From Neisseriaceae bacterium (GTDB lineage: Bacteria > Pseudomonadota > Gammaproteobacteria > Burkholderiales > Neisseriaceae), in the NCBI GenBank assembly GCA_030146285.1, contig JASLBZ010000054.1:1-7785 (forward strand): a stretch of DNA of 7,785 bases, read 5' to 3'. Shown here piece after piece: positions 4,876 to 7,785 of the stretch. The notes under the pieces are model-generated. The model was given only the letters and a program-made list of their open reading frames with translations. It was not told where the DNA came from and made no database searches. The position numbers and the translations under genes were made by a program. Numbering within the stretch: position 1 is the stretch's first letter; each line of letters opens with the position of its first letter.

Positions 4876-6063
4876 ATGTCACAACAAAATTCTCGTGCCC
4901 CATTTGATTGGTCAGATGCATTGTTACTAACCAGCTTATTAACAGAAGAAGAGCGCATGGTCGCCGATACGGCCGAAGCGTTTTGCCAAGATGTTTTGAT
5001 GCCTGGTATTTTGGAAGCAAACCGTCATGAAGTATTTGACACGAATTTGATGCGTGAAATGGGTGAATTGGGCTTGTTAGGCTGCACCATTGAAGGTTAT
5101 GGCTGTGCTGGCATGTCTTCAGTCGCTTATGGTTTGATTGGCCGTGCTGTTGAGCGTGTTGACTCAGGCTACCGTTCTGCCATGAGTGTGCAGTCTAGTT
5201 TGGTAATGCATCCTATTTGGGCTTATGGTACTGAAGCACAACGTGAGAAGTATTTGCCAAAATTGGCAACAGGTGAGTGGATTGGTTGCTTTGGTTTGAC
5301 AGAACCCAATGCAGGATCTGACCCAGCTGGCATGCAAACACGCGCCAAAAAAGTACCAGGTGGTTATTCTATTTCGGGCACTAAAATGTGGATTACCAAC
5401 AGTCCTGTTGCTGATGTGTTTGTGGTTTGGGCTAAGGATGACGAAGGTGAAATCCGTGGCTTTATCCTAGACAAAGGCATGAAAGGTTTATCTGCACCGA
5501 AAATTCACGGTAAATTCTCTTTGCGCGCATCGATTACCGGTGAAATCGTGATGGATGAAGTGTTTGTTCCTGAAGACAATGCATTCCCTGATATTCGTGG
5601 CTTAAAAGGTCCATTTGGTTGCTTGAATAAAGCGCGCTATGGTATTGCTTGGGGTGCAATGGGTGCAGCTGAATTCTGTTGGCATGCTGCGCGTCAATAC
5701 ACTTTAGATCGCAAACAATTTAACCGTCCTTTGGCTGCAACACAATTGGTACAGTTAAAGTTAGCCAACATGCAAACTGAAATCAGCTTGGGCTTACAGG
5801 CTGCCTTGCAGGTGGGTCGTTTGATGGATGAGGGCAAAGCAGCACCAGAAATGATTTCTTTAATCAAACGCAATAACTGTGGTAAGGCTTTGGATATTGC
5901 GCGCGTGTCTCGTGACATGCATGGTGGTAACGGTATTGCAGATGAATTCCATGTGATTCGTCACGTGATGAATTTAGAAGCTGTGAATACTTATGAAGGT
6001 ACCCATGATATTCATGCTTTGATTTTGGGTCGTGCGCAAACAGGCTTACAAGCATTTGCTTAA
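4876..6063 (+). CDS. gcdH: Glutaryl-CoA dehydrogenase
   Basis: This FAD enzyme of the acyl-CoA dehydrogenase family oxidises and decarboxylates glutaryl-CoA to crotonyl-CoA and CO2 in lysine, tryptophan and glutarate breakdown, passing electrons to ETF. The 395-residue product has the family length and layout: an N-terminal helical domain (about 20-135), the beta domain with CFGLTEPNAGSDP (138-150) and KMWITNSP (170-177), and a C-terminal helical domain. GCDH-type features include RVDSGYRSAMSVQ (94-106) and NTYEGTHDIHALILGR (371-386). Glu374 corresponds to the catalytic base, Glu370 in the mature human enzyme. These features favour glutaryl-CoA over straight-chain substrates. Neighbours support this: a CoA-transferase and an ETF:ubiquinone oxidoreductase gene follow, and an IclR regulator is divergent. 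An AAGGAAA site precedes the ATG. Confidence 0.95.
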   Translation: MSQQNSRAPFDWSDALLLTSLLTEEERMVADTAEAFCQDVLMPGILEANRHEVFDTNLMREMGELGLLGCTIEGYGCAGMSSVAYGLIGRAVERVDSGYRSAMSVQSSLVMHPIWAYGTEAQREKYLPKLATGEWIGCFGLTEPNAGSDPAGMQTRAKKVPGGYSISGTKMWITNSPVADVFVVWAKDDEGEIRGFILDKGMKGLSAPKIHGKFSLRASITGEIVMDEVFVPEDNAFPDIRGLKGPFGCLNKARYGIAWGAMGAAEFCWHAARQYTLDRKQFNRPLAATQLVQLKLANMQTEISLGLQAALQVGRLMDEGKAAPEMISLIKRNNCGKALDIARVSRDMHGGNGIADEFHVIRHVMNLEAVNTYEGTHDIHALILGRAQTGLQAFA

Positions 6064-6082
6064 ATTTTTGCTTTAAACGAAT

Positions 6083-6106
6083 GGGAAGCGCGAGCTTCCC
6101 TTTTTT
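6083..6106 (+). terminator. Rho-independent terminator after gcdH
   Basis: GGGAAGC (6083-6089) and GCTTCCC (6094-6100) form a perfect 7-bp stem with a GCGA loop, which is of the stable GNRA type, followed by six T. It starts 20 bases after the gcdH stop and ends 42 bases before the CoA-transferase start, so it would end or reduce transcription inside what is otherwise a functional operon. Confidence 0.9.
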
Positions 6107-6147
6107 ATCATCGTTTGTCATTTAAAAATAATAATGAGGAGAATCTC

Positions 6148-7341
6148 ATGACACAAGGTGCTTTAGCAGGAATTAAAGTTTTGGACTTGTCTCGCGTTTT
6201 GGCGGGACCCAGTTGTACCCAGCAATTGGCGGATTTGGGCGCCGATGTGATTAAGATTGAAAGACCAGAGGTTGGGGACGAAACACGTCAGTGGGCACCA
6301 CCAACGTTTGCCAATGGCACATCTGCCTATTTTGCAACTGTCAATCGCAATAAAAAATCGGTGACATTGGATATTAGCACGCCCGAAGGGCAAGACATTA
6401 TCAAAACTTTGGCCAAAGAAGCCGATGTTTTGATTGAAAACTACAAAGTCGGTGGTTTAAAAAAATACGGCTTAGATTATGAGAACATAAAAACAATCAA
6501 CCCCCGTTTGGTTTATTGTTCGTTAACAGGTTATGGTCAAACAGGGCCCGATGCCAAAAAACCTGGTTATGATTATATTATTCAAGGTTTGTCCGGTTTA
6601 ATGAGCATCACAGGCCCTACCGATGGGTTACCACACAAAGTGGGTGTGGCTGTGGTGGATTTGTTCACAGGATTACAAGCGACCATTGGTATTCAGGCTG
6701 CCTTGATTGCACGAGAAACAACCCAGCAAGGTCAGCATGTGGATGTGGCTTTATTAGACAGCGCCATTGCCATGCTAGGCAATGTGGGCATGAATCATTT
6801 GGCCAATGGCGAAGTGCCACCACGCTTAGGCAATAATCACCCCAATATCGTGCCTTACCAAGTATTTGAGACAGCACAAAATCAGCATTTGATTTTGGCT
6901 TGTGGCAATGACAATCAATTTAAAAACGTTGCCACAGTCATGGGGCATCCTGAATGGCTGAATGATGCGCGTTTTATGAGTAATCCGAGTCGGGTGCAGA
7001 ACCGTGAAGCCGTCATCGCAGCCATGAGCCCTGTGTTTTTACAAAAAAATCGCAATCAATGGATTGAGTTATTTGAAGCAGTTCAAGTGCCGTGTGGGCC
7101 AATTAACAACATTGCCGAAGCATTGCAACTGCCACAGGTACAAGAGCGAGGCATGATTGTAGGGGATTTTGAAGGGCAAGAAGATTTGCGTGTTTTAGGT
7201 TGCCCGATTAAACTAAGCACCACACCGGTTAGCTACCGCATGGCACCGCCTTTATTGGGTGAGCATACTGAAGCAGTGTTAAAAGACATTGGTTTGAGTA
7301 CCAAAGACATTATGGGCTTGCAGGATAAAAAAATCATTTAA
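6148..7341 (+). CDS. CaiB/BaiF-family class III CoA-transferase, probably glutarate CoA-transferase
   Basis: Class III CoA-transferases move CoA between carboxylic acids through an aspartyl-CoA thioester. The 397-residue product has the usual length and signatures: LAGIKVLDLSRVLAGPSCTQ near the N-terminus, LGADVIKIERP (30-40), NRNKKSVTLD (66-75), YCSLTGYGQTGP (123-134) and VGVAVVDLFTGLQ (165-177), whose Asp171 should be the catalytic aspartate. Its position between gcdH and an ETF:ubiquinone oxidoreductase gene resembles the glutarate route, where a homologue of human SUGCT activates glutarate using succinyl-CoA. The substrate is inferred from context, since the family also uses carnitine, oxalate and other acids. 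The frame is open to an ATG at 6115, but the GAGGAG site (6136-6141) fixes the start at 6148. I find no convincing promoter between the terminator and the gene. Confidence 0.92.
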   Translation: MTQGALAGIKVLDLSRVLAGPSCTQQLADLGADVIKIERPEVGDETRQWAPPTFANGTSAYFATVNRNKKSVTLDISTPEGQDIIKTLAKEADVLIENYKVGGLKKYGLDYENIKTINPRLVYCSLTGYGQTGPDAKKPGYDYIIQGLSGLMSITGPTDGLPHKVGVAVVDLFTGLQATIGIQAALIARETTQQGQHVDVALLDSAIAMLGNVGMNHLANGEVPPRLGNNHPNIVPYQVFETAQNQHLILACGNDNQFKNVATVMGHPEWLNDARFMSNPSRVQNREAVIAAMSPVFLQKNRNQWIELFEAVQVPCGPINNIAEALQLPQVQERGMIVGDFEGQEDLRVLGCPIKLSTTPVSYRMAPPLLGEHTEAVLKDIGLSTKDIMGLQDKKII

Positions 7342-7373
7342 AAATAACAAAAAAAACTATAGGAATATCACTC

Positions 7374-7785
7374 ATGACAGATACTATTGAACGCGATAGC
7401 ATGCAATTTGATGTTGTTGTTGTTGGTGCAGGCCCTGCCGGCTTAAGCACGGCAATACGATTAAAGCAGTTGGCACAGCAAGATGAGCGAGAAATCAGCA
7501 TTTGTGTGGTAGAAAAAGGCTCGGAAGTGGGCGCACACAGTTTGTCTGGTGCGGTATTAGACCCACGCGCTTTGACTGAGCTGATACCTGATTGGCAAGC
7601 ATTAGGCGCACCATTAACGCGACCCGTGACGCAAGATCAAGTGCTGTACTTAACCGAAACCAAATCGTATACCTTGCCAACACCACCGAGTTTTCACAAT
7701 GAAGGCAACTATATTATTAGTTTGGGCTTATTGTGTCGTTGGTTAGCTGAACAAGCAGAAGCCATGGGCATTGAGATTTACCCAG
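7374..7785 (+). CDS. Electron transfer flavoprotein-ubiquinone oxidoreductase, 5' part
   Basis: ETF-QO is a membrane-associated FAD and iron-sulfur enzyme that passes electrons from reduced ETF to ubiquinone, linking acyl-CoA dehydrogenases to the respiratory chain. The window holds the first 137 codons, with no stop; full-length proteins are around 550 residues, so the ubiquinone-binding and C-terminal 4Fe-4S regions lie outside. Visible here are the FAD-binding Rossmann motif GAGPAG (18-23), the acidic end of the second strand at Glu47 and the characteristic EKGSEVGAHSLSGAVLDPRA (47-66). The ATG at 7374 has an AGGA site at 7361-7364. The next in-frame ATG, nine codons on, would also give a plausible start. 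It follows the CoA-transferase by 32 bases with no terminator, so the two are probably co-transcribed. As the electron acceptor system for GcdH, it fits the cluster. Confidence 0.93.
   Translation, partial: MTDTIERDSMQFDVVVVGAGPAGLSTAIRLKQLAQQDEREISICVVEKGSEVGAHSLSGAVLDPRALTELIPDWQALGAPLTRPVTQDQVLYLTETKSYTLPTPPSFHNEGNYIISLGLLCRWLAEQAEAMGIEIYP

Overview
The window looks like chromosomal DNA from an AT-rich betaproteobacterium, most likely a member or close relative of the Neisseriaceae. I base this on remembered resemblance of the SurE and SlyD proteins to Neisseria homologues, on the surE-pcm-nlpD order with no rpoS directly downstream, and on a small Ala/Ser/Glu-rich lipoprotein. No database search was possible. 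No canonical Neisseriaceae DNA uptake sequence was found by eye, so the genus stays open.

Layout. (1) 86-2540, + strand: surE (5'-nucleotidase), pcm (protein L-isoaspartate methyltransferase, overlapping surE by 8 bases) and nlpD (LysM plus degenerate M23 lipoprotein, probable amidase activator). (2) 2554-2582: a symmetrical terminator shared with the convergent gene slyD (2607-3086, - strand), an FKBP-type prolyl isomerase with a His-rich metal-binding tail. (3) 3087-3681: about 600 bases with no convincing gene. It holds a near-perfect sigma-70 promoter at 3414-3442, a second candidate promoter and a small dyad. (4) 3682-3903: a 73-residue lipoprotein whose mature part is almost entirely Ala-Ser-Glu/Val repeats, followed by a 19-bp terminator hairpin shared with the convergent iclR-type gene. 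(5) 3974-4771, - strand: an IclR-family regulator, divergent from (6) a catabolic cluster on the + strand: gcdH (glutaryl-CoA dehydrogenase, 4876-6063), a CaiB/BaiF-type class III CoA-transferase (6148-7341) and the 5' part of an electron-transfer-flavoprotein:ubiquinone oxidoreductase gene (7374 to window end).

The right half reads as one metabolic unit. The CoA-transferase probably makes glutaryl-CoA from glutarate and a CoA donor. GcdH oxidatively decarboxylates it to crotonyl-CoA. The electrons pass through ETF to ETF:ubiquinone oxidoreductase and into the quinone pool. The IclR protein probably controls the cluster from a striking operator (two 20-bp repeat units, one a near-perfect palindrome) between it and gcdH. 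A strong terminator after gcdH suggests that the downstream genes are expressed at a lower level or from their own promoter.

Most of the window is ordinary housekeeping and catabolic DNA. I do not see a clearly new biological system. The most interesting points are the IclR operator architecture, the terminator inside the glutarate cluster, and the repeat lipoprotein with its apparently long leader.
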